64,000 nt of DNA from Spiroplasma endosymbiont of Panorpa germanica. Lineage in GTDB: Bacteria > Bacillota_I > Bacilli_A > Mycoplasmatales > Mycoplasmataceae. The translations under genes and the position numbers were made by a program. Below are positions 11,386 to 24,471 of the stretch, one piece after another (positions within the stretch are counted from its first letter, which is position 1; every line of letters starts with the position of its first letter). The stretch covers positions 558,001 to 622,000 of the forward strand of contig NZ_OZ026461.1 in NCBI RefSeq assembly GCF_964019765.1. Direction: 5' to 3'. Below the pieces are notes generated by a model. The model ran no database searches. It saw only the letters and a list, made by a program, of their open reading frames with translations, and was not told the origin of the DNA.

Positions 11386-11982
11386 TTAAGCTTCTTCTCC
11401 AGTAGAAAATGAAACTTCAACTGAACCCTTAACTAAAGTAGCTCCATCAACTGCTGAAATAGTTTTTTTACCATCTACAACTGCTTTTTCTACTTCTTTA
11501 ATTTCTAATTCTTTAGCTTCTGCTTCTGATAAGTTGTTTGTTTTTACAAACGCAGCAATAACTGTTGCGTCTTTATCATCAGCTAATTTACCTAATTCTT
11601 TAGTCATTCCTGATAAATCTTTTACAGATGCTTTTTCAGTAAATAATACATTTACTTTAACTTCGATATCTTTTGCTTCAACTTCTTTTGTTTCAGCTGC
11701 TTTAACTACAGCTTTAGTAACTCCTTTAACTGTTTTAACAGCTGCGATTGCTGCTGCATCAGAAACTGATTGTTTTTCTTCTTTAGTTCCTTCAGCTTTG
11801 ATTTCTAATTTTTCAATTGCTTCTTTAACTTCAGCTTCTTTAGTTCCATCTTCGATTGAAACTGTTAATGCAACTTCAACTGTTTCAGTTTTAGCTTCGG
11901 CTGTGTCACCACAAGCAACAACAACTGATCCAGCAGATGCAGTTAAACCGAATGCTGCTAATAAACCTAATAATTTTTTCAT
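11386..11982 (-). CDS. spiralin-like lipoprotein B
   Basis: Surface lipoprotein of 198 residues. Leader MKKLLGLLAAFG, lipobox VVVAC followed by GDTAE. The mature part is extremely rich in Ala, Glu, Lys, Thr and Val and lacks Trp. The C-terminal half (from DLSGMTKELG to VKGSVEVSFS) is a diverged copy of the module in genes A, C, D and the 499-residue protein. TAGGAGAAACACAAT precedes the ATG at 11982. It is the most diverged of the tandem trio and has its own promoter and terminator. Confidence 0.87.
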   Translation of the reverse strand: MKKLLGLLAAFGLTASAGSVVVACGDTAEAKTETVEVALTVSIEDGTKEAEVKEAIEKLEIKAEGTKEEKQSVSDAAAIAAVKTVKGVTKAVVKAAETKEVEAKDIEVKVNVLFTEKASVKDLSGMTKELGKLADDKDATVIAAFVKTNNLSEAEAKELEIKEVEKAVVDGKKTISAVDGATLVKGSVEVSFSTGEEA

Positions 11983-12024
11983 ATTGTGTTTCTCCTATTT
12001 TCTTTCTTTTTTATATTGATACAT

Positions 12025-12054
12025 GGTAAATAAACATTACCTTTAGATATTATA
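12025..12054 (-). promoter_or_regulatory. lipoprotein B promoter with GGTAA/TTACC repeat
   Basis: -10 TATAAT at 12054-12049 (minus). The inverted repeat GGTAA (12025-12029) / TTACC (12037-12041) lies just downstream, near the start site. The same sequence is present before genes C and D. Confidence 0.55.
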
Positions 12055-12103
12055 ATACAAAAATTAGAAAAAAATGCTTTTTTATAAACACTTCAAACAT
12101 TTA

Positions 12104-12138
12104 AAAATAAAAAAATTAGGACAGCAACTTCCTAATTT
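12104..12138 (-). terminator. terminator of lipoprotein C
   Basis: AAATTAGGA (12113-12121) and TCCTAATTT (12130-12138), with the same 8-base loop as after gene B and a T run on the minus strand. Confidence 0.85.
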
Positions 12139-12173
12139 TATGGTTAGTATTTAGTTTGATAATTGGTTAGTAA

Positions 12174-12755
12174 TTATTCTGCAACTTTTACAGTAAATGT
12201 TACTTCAGCTGTTCCACTTACTAATTTTGCATCTTTTGAAGCAGTAATAGTTGCTTTAGTATCAGTAATATCTGAAACTGCGATTTCAGCAACTTCTTCA
12301 TCTGATAATGAATTTTTTGCTTTAAGTGCAGCTAAAATAGTTGCATTTTCTTTATCAGCAATTTCTTCTAAATCTAGAGTTAATTTTGATAAATCTTTAG
12401 CTTCAACTTTGATATCTTTTACTAAAGCATGAATTTCAATTTCTTCAGTTTTAACTTCTTCGTCTTTAACTTCGTCTGCTTTTACAATTGTAACTTTAAC
12501 TGTTACATTTGCTTCTTCTGCTTTTTCTTTTATTTCAACTGATACTTTATCAGTTGCAGTACCTTTAACAGCTTCTTCAGCTGCTGCTTTATCTGTTAAT
12601 GGTTTTGCTTTTGATTCTTCACCAATTTTGTTAATTGCTGCAATAACTGCTGCTACTTCAGCGCTTTCTTTGGCTGTGTCACCACAAGCAACAACAACTG
12701 ATCCAGCAGATGCAGTTAAACCGAATGCTGCTAATAAACCTAATAATTTTTTCAT
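12174..12755 (-). CDS. spiralin-like lipoprotein C
   Basis: Surface lipoprotein of 193 residues with the leader MKKLLGLLAAFG and lipobox VVVAC-GDTAK. The mature protein is Ala/Glu/Lys/Val-rich. The module near residues 115-190 runs from DLSKLTLDLEEIADKE to KLVSGTAEVTFTV. Long segments are identical to gene D, including the N-terminal 30 residues and the core module, while the linkers differ by substitutions and small indels. This points to recent duplication with diversification. Independent promoter and terminator. The antisense open frame at 12163-12432 is a composition shadow. Confidence 0.88.
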   Translation of the reverse strand: MKKLLGLLAAFGLTASAGSVVVACGDTAKESAEVAAVIAAINKIGEESKAKPLTDKAAAEEAVKGTATDKVSVEIKEKAEEANVTVKVTIVKADEVKDEEVKTEEIEIHALVKDIKVEAKDLSKLTLDLEEIADKENATILAALKAKNSLSDEEVAEIAVSDITDTKATITASKDAKLVSGTAEVTFTVKVAE

Positions 12756-12797
12756 ATTGTGTTTCTCCTATTTTCTTTCTTTTTTATATTGATATAT

Positions 12798-12827
12798 GGT
12801 AAATAAACATTACCTCTAAATATTATA
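12798..12827 (-). promoter_or_regulatory. lipoprotein C promoter with GGTAA/TTACC repeat
   Basis: -10 TATAAT at 12827-12822 (minus) with GGTAA (12798-12802) / TTACC (12810-12814) just downstream, as at genes B and D. Confidence 0.55.
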
Positions 12828-12879
12828 ATACAAAAAACTTAAAAAAATGTTTTTTTATAAACACTTTAAAGATTTAAAT

Positions 12880-12911
12880 ATAAAAAAATTAGGACAGCAA
12901 CTTCCTAATTT
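12880..12911 (-). terminator. terminator of lipoprotein D
   Basis: AAATTAGGA (12886-12894) and TCCTAATTT (12903-12911); third copy of the same terminator. Confidence 0.85.
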
Positions 12912-12949
12912 TATGGTTAGTATTTAGTTTGATAATTGGTTAGTAATTA

Positions 12950-13540
12950 TTATTCACCTTTTGCTACAGTAAATGTAACTTCAGCTGAACCACTTACTAA
13001 TTTTGCATTTTTTGAAGCAGTAATAGTTGCTCCAGTTTCACTAGCTTTTGAAACTTCAATTTCAGCAACTTCTTCATCTGATAATGAATTTTTTGCTTTA
13101 AGTGCAGCTAAAATAGTTGCATTTTCTTTATCAGCAATTTCTTCTAAATCTAGAGTTAATTTTGATAAATCTTTAGCTTCAACTACGATGTCTTTTACTA
13201 AAGCATAAATTGTAACTTCTTCAGTTTCAACTTCACCTTCTCTAGTTGAATCAACAGCTTCTGCTTTTAAAATTGTAACTTTAACTGTTACATTTGCTTC
13301 TTCTGCTTTTTCTTTTATTTCAACTGACACTTTATCAGTTGCAGTACCTTTAACAGCTGCTTCAGCTGCTGCTTTATCTGCTAATGGTGTTGTTTTTGAA
13401 TTTTCAGCAATTTCGTTAATTTTTGCAATAACTGCCGCTACTTCAGCACTTTCTTTGGCTGTGTCACCACAAGCAACAACAACTGATCCAGCAGATGCAG
13501 TTAAACCGAATGCTGCTAATAAACCTAATAATTTTTTCAT
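12950..13540 (-). CDS. spiralin-like lipoprotein D
   Basis: Surface lipoprotein of 196 residues and nearest paralogue of gene C. Same leader and lipobox (VVVAC-GDTAK) and the same core DLSKLTLDLEEIADKE with the following stretch almost unchanged. It differs in a central linker with an extra charged STREGEVE segment and at the very C-terminus (KGE instead of AE). TAGGAGAAACACAAT precedes the ATG. As with the others, the function is inferred from spiralin: an abundant, possibly host-interacting coat protein. Confidence 0.88.
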   Translation of the reverse strand: MKKLLGLLAAFGLTASAGSVVVACGDTAKESAEVAAVIAKINEIAENSKTTPLADKAAAEAAVKGTATDKVSVEIKEKAEEANVTVKVTILKAEAVDSTREGEVETEEVTIYALVKDIVVEAKDLSKLTLDLEEIADKENATILAALKAKNSLSDEEVAEIEVSKASETGATITASKNAKLVSGSAEVTFTVAKGE

Positions 13541-13582
13541 ATTGTGTTTCTCCTATTTTCTTTCTTTTTTGTATTGATACAT

Positions 13583-13612
13583 GGTAAATAAATATTACCT
13601 CTAAATATTATA
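13583..13612 (-). promoter_or_regulatory. lipoprotein D promoter with GGTAA/TTACC repeat
   Basis: -10 TATAAT at 13612-13607 (minus); GGTAA (13583-13587) / TTACC (13595-13599) just downstream. Confidence 0.55.
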
Positions 13613-13741
13613 ATACAAAAAACAGAATTTTTTAAAATAACTTTGTTATTTTAAATCAAAACTTCTTATAAAGAAGAACAAGTTTCAACAAAATTATTTA
13701 CAAAGTTAAAAGCAATTTTTAGCTTAAATTATAAAAAATTT

Positions 13742-13773
13742 ATAAAAAAAGCAAAAAATTAGCCTTTTTGCTT
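13742..13773 (-). terminator. terminator of the ABC transporter gene
   Basis: AAGCAAAAA (13749-13757) and TTTTTGCTT (13765-13773), then T-rich on the minus strand, 30 bases past the stop. Confidence 0.8.
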
Positions 13774-13802
13774 AAAATTTTGGTTTTAATGGATTTTGAC
13801 GA

Positions 13803-15629
13803 TTATTCCATCAGTCCAGCTTCATAAAGATTCTTGAAATGACCAGGTTCTGATTTTAGTTGGTTAAATGTTCCAGTTTGCACAATTCCAGCTCCATCAG
13901 GGCCTAAAACAACGATTTGATCGGCATTTTTAATGGTACTCAAGCGATGGGCAATTGAGACGGTTGTACGGCCCTTCATTAGTGATTCAAGTTTTTCTTG
14001 GATCTCTTTTTCCACAATATTATCTAAAGCACTTGTGGCTTCATCTAAAATTAAAATGGTTGGATCTTTTAAGAACATTCTAGCAATTACTAGACGTTGT
14101 TTTTGACCCCCAGATAACAAGAATCCTCTTTCCCCTAAAATGGTGTCATAACCATCTGGTCAAGTTTGAATTAAATCATGTAATTCTGCTTTTTTACAAG
14201 CCTCGATTACTTGTTCATTGGATGCCTCAAAACTTCCATATTTGATATTTTCATAAACATCTCCAAATAGAATTTGGGGTTCTTGTTCAACATAACCCAC
14301 ATGGCTTAAATAACTAGATAAATTCACATCTTTTAAGTTTATGTCTTGGTTAATAATGATTTTACCCTCTGTGGGGTCGTAAAACCTTAATAATAGCCTT
14401 GAAATCGTTGATTTACCACTTCCAGTGGCCCCTACAAAAGCATAGCTCTTCCCCTCTTTAAAGGTGAAATCAAATTTTGGTAATACTGTTTTAGTTGGTT
14501 TCTCAGGATAAGCGAAACGAATTCCTTCAAACTTAATATCACCACTAATTTTGTCAATAACTTTACCATCAAAATAATGTGGTTCCATAATTGATGGTGA
14601 TTTTAAAGTTTTATCAATTCTTTGAGCTGCCACAGTGGCCATTGCTAGTCCAAAAGCACAGTTCATTATATTAAATAAGGGTCCGATTATCATACCTTGA
14701 GCTAAGGTGAACGAAGCAAAAGTTTGAGAAAAGAATGTTTGTACAGCTTCATCACTATTGGAATTACCAAATAACAACATTGCTGAGATGATTGTTGAAA
14801 ATTGAAGCATCGAAACTCCACCAAATAAAATGGTTAGCATTGAAGCTTGCATTTTACCAACAGGACGACTTCTTTTATAGTATTCTTCATGAACATTTTT
14901 GAATCTTTGAGTTTCGTAGTTTTCAGTTCCCGAAGATTTAATTAAACGTACTGTCACAATTCGATCTGTAACATTACCATTTATTTCAGTTAGTACTTGA
15001 CGAACTTTGTAATATCTTTTAGTAGTGATCACAAAGCAAAGTCCCATAGAAACTAAGATAATTAAGAAAGTTGAAAATGCCACTAAAGCGATTTGTCATT
15101 GGAAAATAAACATCATTGAAAGTGATGCAACAATTTGGAAAAACGAAATCCCTACTTGCATTGGGATATTAACAGCTCAATCTCCAAATAACTGGGTATC
15201 TGAAACAACATTAGTTAAAATTTCTCCAATTTTTTTATCTGAGTAATATGAAATATCTTGACGAACTAATCGTTCTAAACAGCGATTTCTTAAATCAATT
15301 TCGATTTTTTTACCCATTAAATAACCTAAGTAGTTAAAGGTAAAAGAAGCAAGAGAGTTGGTAATAACAATTCCAATTCCCACATAAATCAATTTGTCTC
15401 AAGGAACTCCTCAGTACATTGGATTTGGTTGACCAATATTTCGTTCACTTAAAATTGAAATGGTCATTTGATTTGTTAAAATTGGTATCATAATTTGACA
15501 ACTAACAATGATCATCATTAAAAATAGCATGCGAATTGAGATTTTTCATTCTCTAACATAATATCCTGCAATCATTTTAAAAAACATGCTATTTTTTGGA
15601 CCTGCTGGTTGGTTTTTATTTGTTTTCAA
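13803..15629 (-). CDS. ABC transporter, fused permease and ATPase
   Basis: Exporter-type half transporter of 608 residues (ABCB/MsbA-like layout). About six membrane helices lie in the first 320 residues. The ATPase has Walker [11 protein letters not shown]-loop EQEPQILFG, signature LSGGQKQR, Walker [13 protein letters not shown] and switch His in SIAHRLSTI. The start is TTG at 15629, set by GAGGGG five bases upstream; the next in-frame ATG has no such site. It likely works as a homodimer, as no second half-transporter is adjacent. Substrate unknown; lipids, peptides or drugs are possible for this family. Confidence 0.88.
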
Positions 15630-15680
15630 TTATACCCCTCATTTCTATTTAAGAAAGTTTCTAAAAAAGATTATACATAA

Positions 15681-15717
15681 AAAAATGCGAGTTTTTAATA
15701 AAATTTAAAACTTTCGC
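15681..15717 (-). terminator. terminator overlapping the end of the CPWC gene
   Basis: GCGA-GTTTT (15687-15695) pairs with AAAACTTTCGC (15707-15717) with one mismatch or bulge; T run on the minus strand. Confidence 0.6.
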
Positions 15718-16382
15718 TTTTTTAACATCTTGTCAATTTTTTTATCCATTCGCTCTTGAATATTTGAACTTTCAAAATTTCGATTAACACGACTAGCAAA
15801 AATCGATTCGCTTTGCGTAGATTCATTTACCTTATTGTCAACCTTTTTATTTTTTGGTTTCCAAAATTCCTTAGATTCTTTTTCTGGTTTAGCTTCCCTT
15901 TTGGGTTTTTCTGGTTTTATGGGTTTTATTTTTTTAGGCTTTTCGAATTTGATTTCATCAACAACTTCAATTCCCAAGTCAGGATCAAAATCAAATTCTT
16001 GTGATTCTTCAACGACTGGTTCTTCAACTACAACGACTGGTTCAATTGGTTCTTCAACTTTTTCAACCACAATTGATTCTAGAACTGTTAAATCATCAAT
16101 TTTGATTATATCTTTTTCTTGATCCTTAAGATTTTTTTCTCCATTACAAGAGATATGGATTGGTTGTCAATTTTTATAATGGAGGTCACCGTTTTTCTCT
16201 AAGGGAATAATAAAGCCAATTTCTCAACTATTAGAATTTTTAAAATCATAAGCTTCATAGAAATTCATCATTTTATTGCATCAAGGACATTTTAATTCTA
16301 AGGGGAAAATTGGACCAGGAAGACCTAATTTAGTCGCATAATTAATTCATAATTTATGTAATTCAATTTTAGTAAATTCCAT
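15705..16382 (-). CDS. hypothetical protein with CPWC motif and charged tail
   Basis: Unknown 225-residue protein in two parts. The first 95 residues are compact and contain CPWC near residue 32 and a later ISCNGEK, which together could bind zinc. The remainder is low complexity: an acidic Glu/Val/Pro stretch (VVEEPVVEE type) followed by Lys/Pro repeats (KPKKIKPIKPEKPK) and a basic end. ATG at 16382 follows GGGGG. The gene lies between the 5S rRNA terminator and the ABC transporter gene. A nucleic-acid-binding or scaffold role is possible but not shown. Confidence 0.7.
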
Positions 16383-16413
16383 CGTCTAACCCCCAATTAA
16401 AATCCGTTTAAAT

Positions 16414-16439
16414 AGGAAAAAAACAGTCTTTCGACTGTT
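16414..16439 (-). terminator. rRNA operon terminator
   Basis: AACAGTC (16422-16428) and GACTGTT (16433-16439) with loop TTTC, right after the 5S rRNA, T run on the minus strand. Confidence 0.85.
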
Positions 16440-16443
16440 TATG

Positions 16444-16551
16444 AACTGGCACCGTGCTATTTTGCACTTTCGTACTATCGTCGCCGCAGTAGAGCTTAAC
16501 TTCTGTGTTCGGCATGGGAACAGGTGTGACCTCTACGCTATGGGCACCAGA
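16444..16551 (-). rRNA. rrf: 5S ribosomal RNA
   Basis: On the minus strand the sequence begins TCTGGTGCCCATAGCG and contains the conserved CCGAACACAGAAGTTAAG, ending in the complementary GGTGCCAG region. Length is about 108 nt. The ends are estimated from the terminal stem. It is the last gene of the 16S-23S-5S operon. Confidence 0.93.
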
Positions 16552-16629
16552 TCGGTTTTTTTGAAACAATAATATCCTTCAATAAATATTCAAGGGGATT
16601 ATTCTTTCAAAACTGAACATTAGATTTAA

Positions 16630-19601
<2,972 letters not shown>

Positions 19602-19779
19602 ATTTCAATTTTAGTTTTTTTAATAACAATTGATGTCTAATTTTTTATTTATATAAAACAAATAAGAAAATTGTATTTTTTCATCTAATATTCAGTTTTC
19701 AAAGAACAATTCTTTTTTCAAAGATTATCAATAATTTGTTGCCAAATTATTCAAATAATCTCTGAAAACTAAATAGAAC

Positions 19780-21406
<1,627 letters not shown>

Positions 21407-21489
21407 TTTATTAAACTCAAACAAATTGATACAAGTTAAATTGTACAATTAATGATTGTTGTAAATTGTTCTATTTAGTTTTCAAAGAT

Positions 21490-21545
21490 CATTTGTCGCA
21501 TATTGCGCCACAAATGAATATATAATATTCCTGATTAAAATACAA
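21490..21545 (-). promoter_or_regulatory. rRNA operon promoter and leader hairpin
   Basis: On the minus strand, -35 TTGTAT (21545-21540), 17-base spacer, -10 TATATT (21522-21517). Just downstream, CATTTGT (21490-21496) and ACAAATG (21510-21516) form a leader hairpin with a smaller GCA/TGC stem inside. It lies about 145 bases before the 16S gene. Confidence 0.65.
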
Positions 21546-21623
21546 CCTTTTTTGCAAAAAAAATTAATTTTTTTTGCTTTTTATTTCGAAATCATTTTAA
21601 ATAATTTAAGATTATATAAATAT

Positions 21624-21650
21624 TAAAAAAACCGAATTAATCGGCTTTTT
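21624..21650 (-). terminator. terminator of copA
   Basis: CCGA (21632-21635) and TCGG (21641-21644) with flanking T and A runs, next to the copA stop codon. The stem is short but the T run is clear. Confidence 0.6.
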
Positions 21651-23843
21651 TTATTTAATTTTTAAGAATAGTGAATTAATAATAACTGAAATTGAAGATA
21701 GCACCATCACCAAAGCTCCTAGTTCTGGAAAAATCAGACCAAAGGCAGCTAAAGGGATTGCTAAAACATTATATAAAAAAGCTCAAAATAAATTAGTCTT
21801 AATCTTTTTATAAGTTTTCCTAGCAATTATAATGGATCTAAAAACATTCATAACATCATCTTGAAGTATTAAAACATCACTAGAACTAATAGCTATATCT
21901 GTGGCATTGGCAAAAGTAATTCCAATATCAGCTTGATTTAAAGCAACCGCATCATTAATCCCATCACCAACCATAGCCACATTTTTATACAAACTTTGTT
22001 TTTTTTCAACTTCCAATGATTTTTCAAATATCTTGACCTCGCTGATGATTTCTGGAATTTTTAAGATTTTTCCAATTGCTTGTGCAGTTTGGCGACCATC
22101 CCCTGTTAACATCGCTGAGGGTATCTTAATGTTGTTGAGTTTTTCAATCATATCAACTCCATTAGGTTTAACTTTATCACCAAGAGCTAAGTAAGCAATT
22201 AATTCATTATCAATGGCCAAGTAAATAATGGTATTTCCCAAATCCTGTCATTTTGAAATTTCACTAGCAAATTCTTTCAAATCAATTTTATTTTGATTCA
22301 TAAGACTGTTGTTACCTAAATATAATTGTTTTTCATTTCATCTAGCTTGTAAACCAAGACTAGTCAAAGTTTGATAATCTTGAAATTCTCATGACACTTG
22401 ATTTAAAAACTTGTCTGTCAAACTCTTGCTAATTCCATATCCAATCGGATGCTCTGATTGTTTTTCTAAATTATAAATCAATTGCTCAATTTGATCTTGA
22501 GGGTACTTTTGTGAAACTAATTTTAATTCCAAGATACTAATAGCTCCCTGGGTTAGAGTTCCGGTTTTATCAAAAATAATAAAATCGGTTTTGGCAAGTT
22601 TTTCTAAGCTATCTGCTGATTTGAAAATAATCCCTAATTTAGCAGCCTTACTAGTTCCCACTAAAATAGCAGTCGGAGTTGCTAGACCCAAAGCACAAGG
22701 ACAAGCAATCACTAAAACTGTTATAGCTCTTAATAAACTCAGTTGGTTTCAACCTTGAAAATAAATAGTTCAACCAATTAAGGTAATTAAAGCTATGGTG
22801 AATATGATCGGAACAAAGTATCCCGAAATCCTATCAACCACTTTTTGAATTTGAGTTTTTTTAGTTTGAGCGGTTTTCACCATTTCAACTACTTGATAAA
22901 GCACTGATTGATTAACTAATTTTTCAACCTTAATAACCAAATACCCATTAAGGTTAATGGTTCCTGCGTTTACCAAGTCATCAACTTTTTTAAAAATTGG
23001 TCGACTTTCACCCGTTAGCATGCTCTCATCGATGCTGCCTTGACCAGAAATAATTTTGCCATCAAAAGGGATTGAAGATCCAGTTTTCACAACGATTTGA
23101 TCATTAATTTTAATATAATCTAGGTTAGTTTCCACAACTTCATCACCCACAAGTAACAAAGCTTTTTGAGGTAACAGATTAACTAGTTGATTTAAAGCAC
23201 TACTTGTTCTAGTTTTAGCACCCTCTTCTAGTAATTTACCTAAAAGTACAAAAGCTACAATCGTTGCACTTAATTCGAAATACAGAACTTCACCTTCCAT
23301 GGTGGCTTGTCAATTATTAACTGTGGCATTATAAATACTTAAACCATACGCTGATAGAGTACCCACAACAATTAAGAATGCCATATTGGCTTGACGTGAT
23401 TTTATTCCGTTATAAAATTCTTTATAAAATCGCACTCCTAAAATAAATTGTATAATTGAGGTTAAAATTAATTGAAAGATGGGATTGTGCAAAAATAAAG
23501 CAAAATCATTGTGAACCTTACTGATTGATAAAATCATCGCCAATCACATAGGCAGCGTTAACATTAAGGCCATAACTACTTTAGTAATGCTAAATACCAT
23601 ATTTTTATCCATTTTGGTTTCAAATTGATTATTATGAATTAACCTAGCTTTATAACCAGTTTTTTTGACAGTTTGTAAAATCAAGTTGTTGTCAACTGGG
23701 GTTTGAAAACTAATAGTCATGAGGTTTAAAGCAAGGTTAACATCGACAACTTCAACGTTCTCTAATTTTTCAACCGCTTTAGTGATTGAGATAACACAAT
23801 TACTACATGTCATTCCTGAGATTTTGTAGTCGCTAGTTTTCAA
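21651..23843 (-). CDS. copA: Copper-transporting P-type ATPase
   Basis: Exports Cu+ across the membrane (730 residues, class IB). The N-terminal metal-binding domain has GMTCSNC near residues 10-16. Then come membrane helices, TGES actuator loop, metal-channel motif ACPCALG, DKTGTLT, the SEHPIG motif of class IB pumps and hinge [10 protein letters not shown]. Five open segments fuse with TGA as Trp. The start is TTG at 23843, preceded by GGAGATTAAGA; it overlaps the end of copZ by 11 bases. It is the last gene of csoR-copZ-copA, and the CsoR operator upstream implies copper induction. Confidence 0.93.
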
Positions 23844-24051
23844 TCTTAATCTCCTGAATTTGATACCCTAATTCTTCAATTAAGATTTTAAGTTCTTCTA
23901 ATTGCATTTGATCTTTGACCACACAATTTAAAGCCTCGGTTTCTAAGTCTAAAGCAATTTTTTTAATTTTCAAGGTCTTTTTCAAAGATTTAGTAATTTT
24001 ATCAACACAATGTTGACAATTCATATTTTTAATTTTAGCTGTAATATTCAT
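23833..24051 (-). CDS. copZ: copper chaperone, HMA domain
   Basis: A 72-residue stand-alone heavy-metal-associated domain with metal-binding MNCQHC near residues 10-15, where the usual motif is MxCxxC. It is expected to carry Cu+ to CopA. TAAGGAGTCAAA precedes the ATG. It lies between csoR and copA and overlaps copA. The metal identity is inferred from the operon. Confidence 0.88.
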   Translation of the reverse strand: MNITAKIKNMNCQHCVDKITKSLKKTLKIKKIALDLETEALNCVVKDQMQLEELKILIEELGYQIQEIKIEN

Positions 24052-24060
24052 TTTGACTCC

Positions 24061-24336
24061 TTATTTAGCGATACGATCAATTAAATTATTAATCTCTTTA
24101 AATGCTGTTTCATGATTTTGATTGTCACCAACAATACACCCTTGAATATGTTCGTTAACCAGCTTCTTGCTAATCGAAAGTAAGGAACCTCTAATGGCGC
24201 TAATTTGGTTAATAATATCAACACAATATTCATTATTGGTAATTTGATTACCAATTCCTTCGATTTGTCCCTTAATTCGATTCAAATGCTGGTGATATGA
24301 TTTTTGTAAAGCTTCATCGCGAATTGTTGTCTTCAT
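24061..24336 (-). CDS. csoR: copper-sensing transcriptional repressor
   Basis: CsoR/RcnR family repressor of 91 residues, all helical. The copper ligands Cys38, His63 and Cys67 (Y-C-V-D, then E-H-I-Q-G-C) match the CsoR fingerprint. The start is ATG at 24336, which has GGGAGG at good distance; the upstream ATG at 24348 overlaps that site and is rejected. First gene of the copper operon. Its promoter carries a palindrome of the kind bound by CsoR, so it likely represses itself, copZ and copA until Cu+ binds. Confidence 0.92.
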   Translation of the reverse strand: MKTTIRDEALQKSYHQHLNRIKGQIEGIGNQITNNEYCVDIINQISAIRGSLLSISKKLVNEHIQGCIVGDNQNHETAFKEINNLIDRIAK

Positions 24337-24346
24337 AAATCCTCCC

Positions 24347-24401
24347 ATATATACCCCTATGGGTATATATAGATATTAACACTATTTTGATAAAATAACA
24401 A
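24347..24401 (-). promoter_or_regulatory. csoR operon promoter with CsoR-type operator
   Basis: On the minus strand, -35 TTGTTA (24401-24396), 17-base spacer, -10 TAATAT (24378-24373). Directly downstream is the palindrome ATATATACCCCTATGGGTAT (within 24347-24370), which matches the known CsoR box with ACCCC/GGGT arms. Binding there would block transcription start and elongation. Confidence 0.8.
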
Positions 24402-24411
24402 CTTAGTTTAA

Positions 24412-24445
24412 ATAAAAAAAAACTTTGAAAACATAGTTTTCAAAG
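24412..24445 (-). terminator. terminator of the rdgB-to-dNK operon
   Basis: CTTTGAAAAC (24423-24432) and GTTTTCAAAG (24436-24445), perfect 10-base stem, T run on the minus strand. Confidence 0.85.
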
Positions 24446-24471
24446 ATTTTTAAAATATACAATAGTTGCTC

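Larger units (their letters stand above)
11314..13615 (-). repeat. tandem array of three lipoprotein cassettes
   Basis: Three units (about 11314-12056, 12104-12830, 12880-13615), each with the same layout: promoter, 5' leader of about 60 bases, lipoprotein gene, and a hairpin terminator with the same loop. Leaders and terminators are nearly identical between units. The genes of units 2 and 3 share long identical stretches; that of unit 1 is more diverged. This shows duplication of whole transcription units. Confidence 0.85.

Noticed and set aside
11534-13208. Plus-strand open frames of 89-161 codons opposite the lipoprotein genes
   Set aside because: They are exact antisense shadows caused by the Ala/Glu/Thr-rich coding sequence; no ribosome sites, and their composition mirrors the real genes.
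6906-13615. Phase-variable homopolymer or dinucleotide tracts in the lipoprotein genes or promoters
   Set aside because: No long mononucleotide or dinucleotide repeat was found at a position that would switch a frame or promoter spacing; only ordinary A/T runs in terminators.
24337-24348. Longer csoR start at 24348
   Set aside because: This ATG overlaps the operator and the GGGAGG ribosome site that serves the ATG at 24336.
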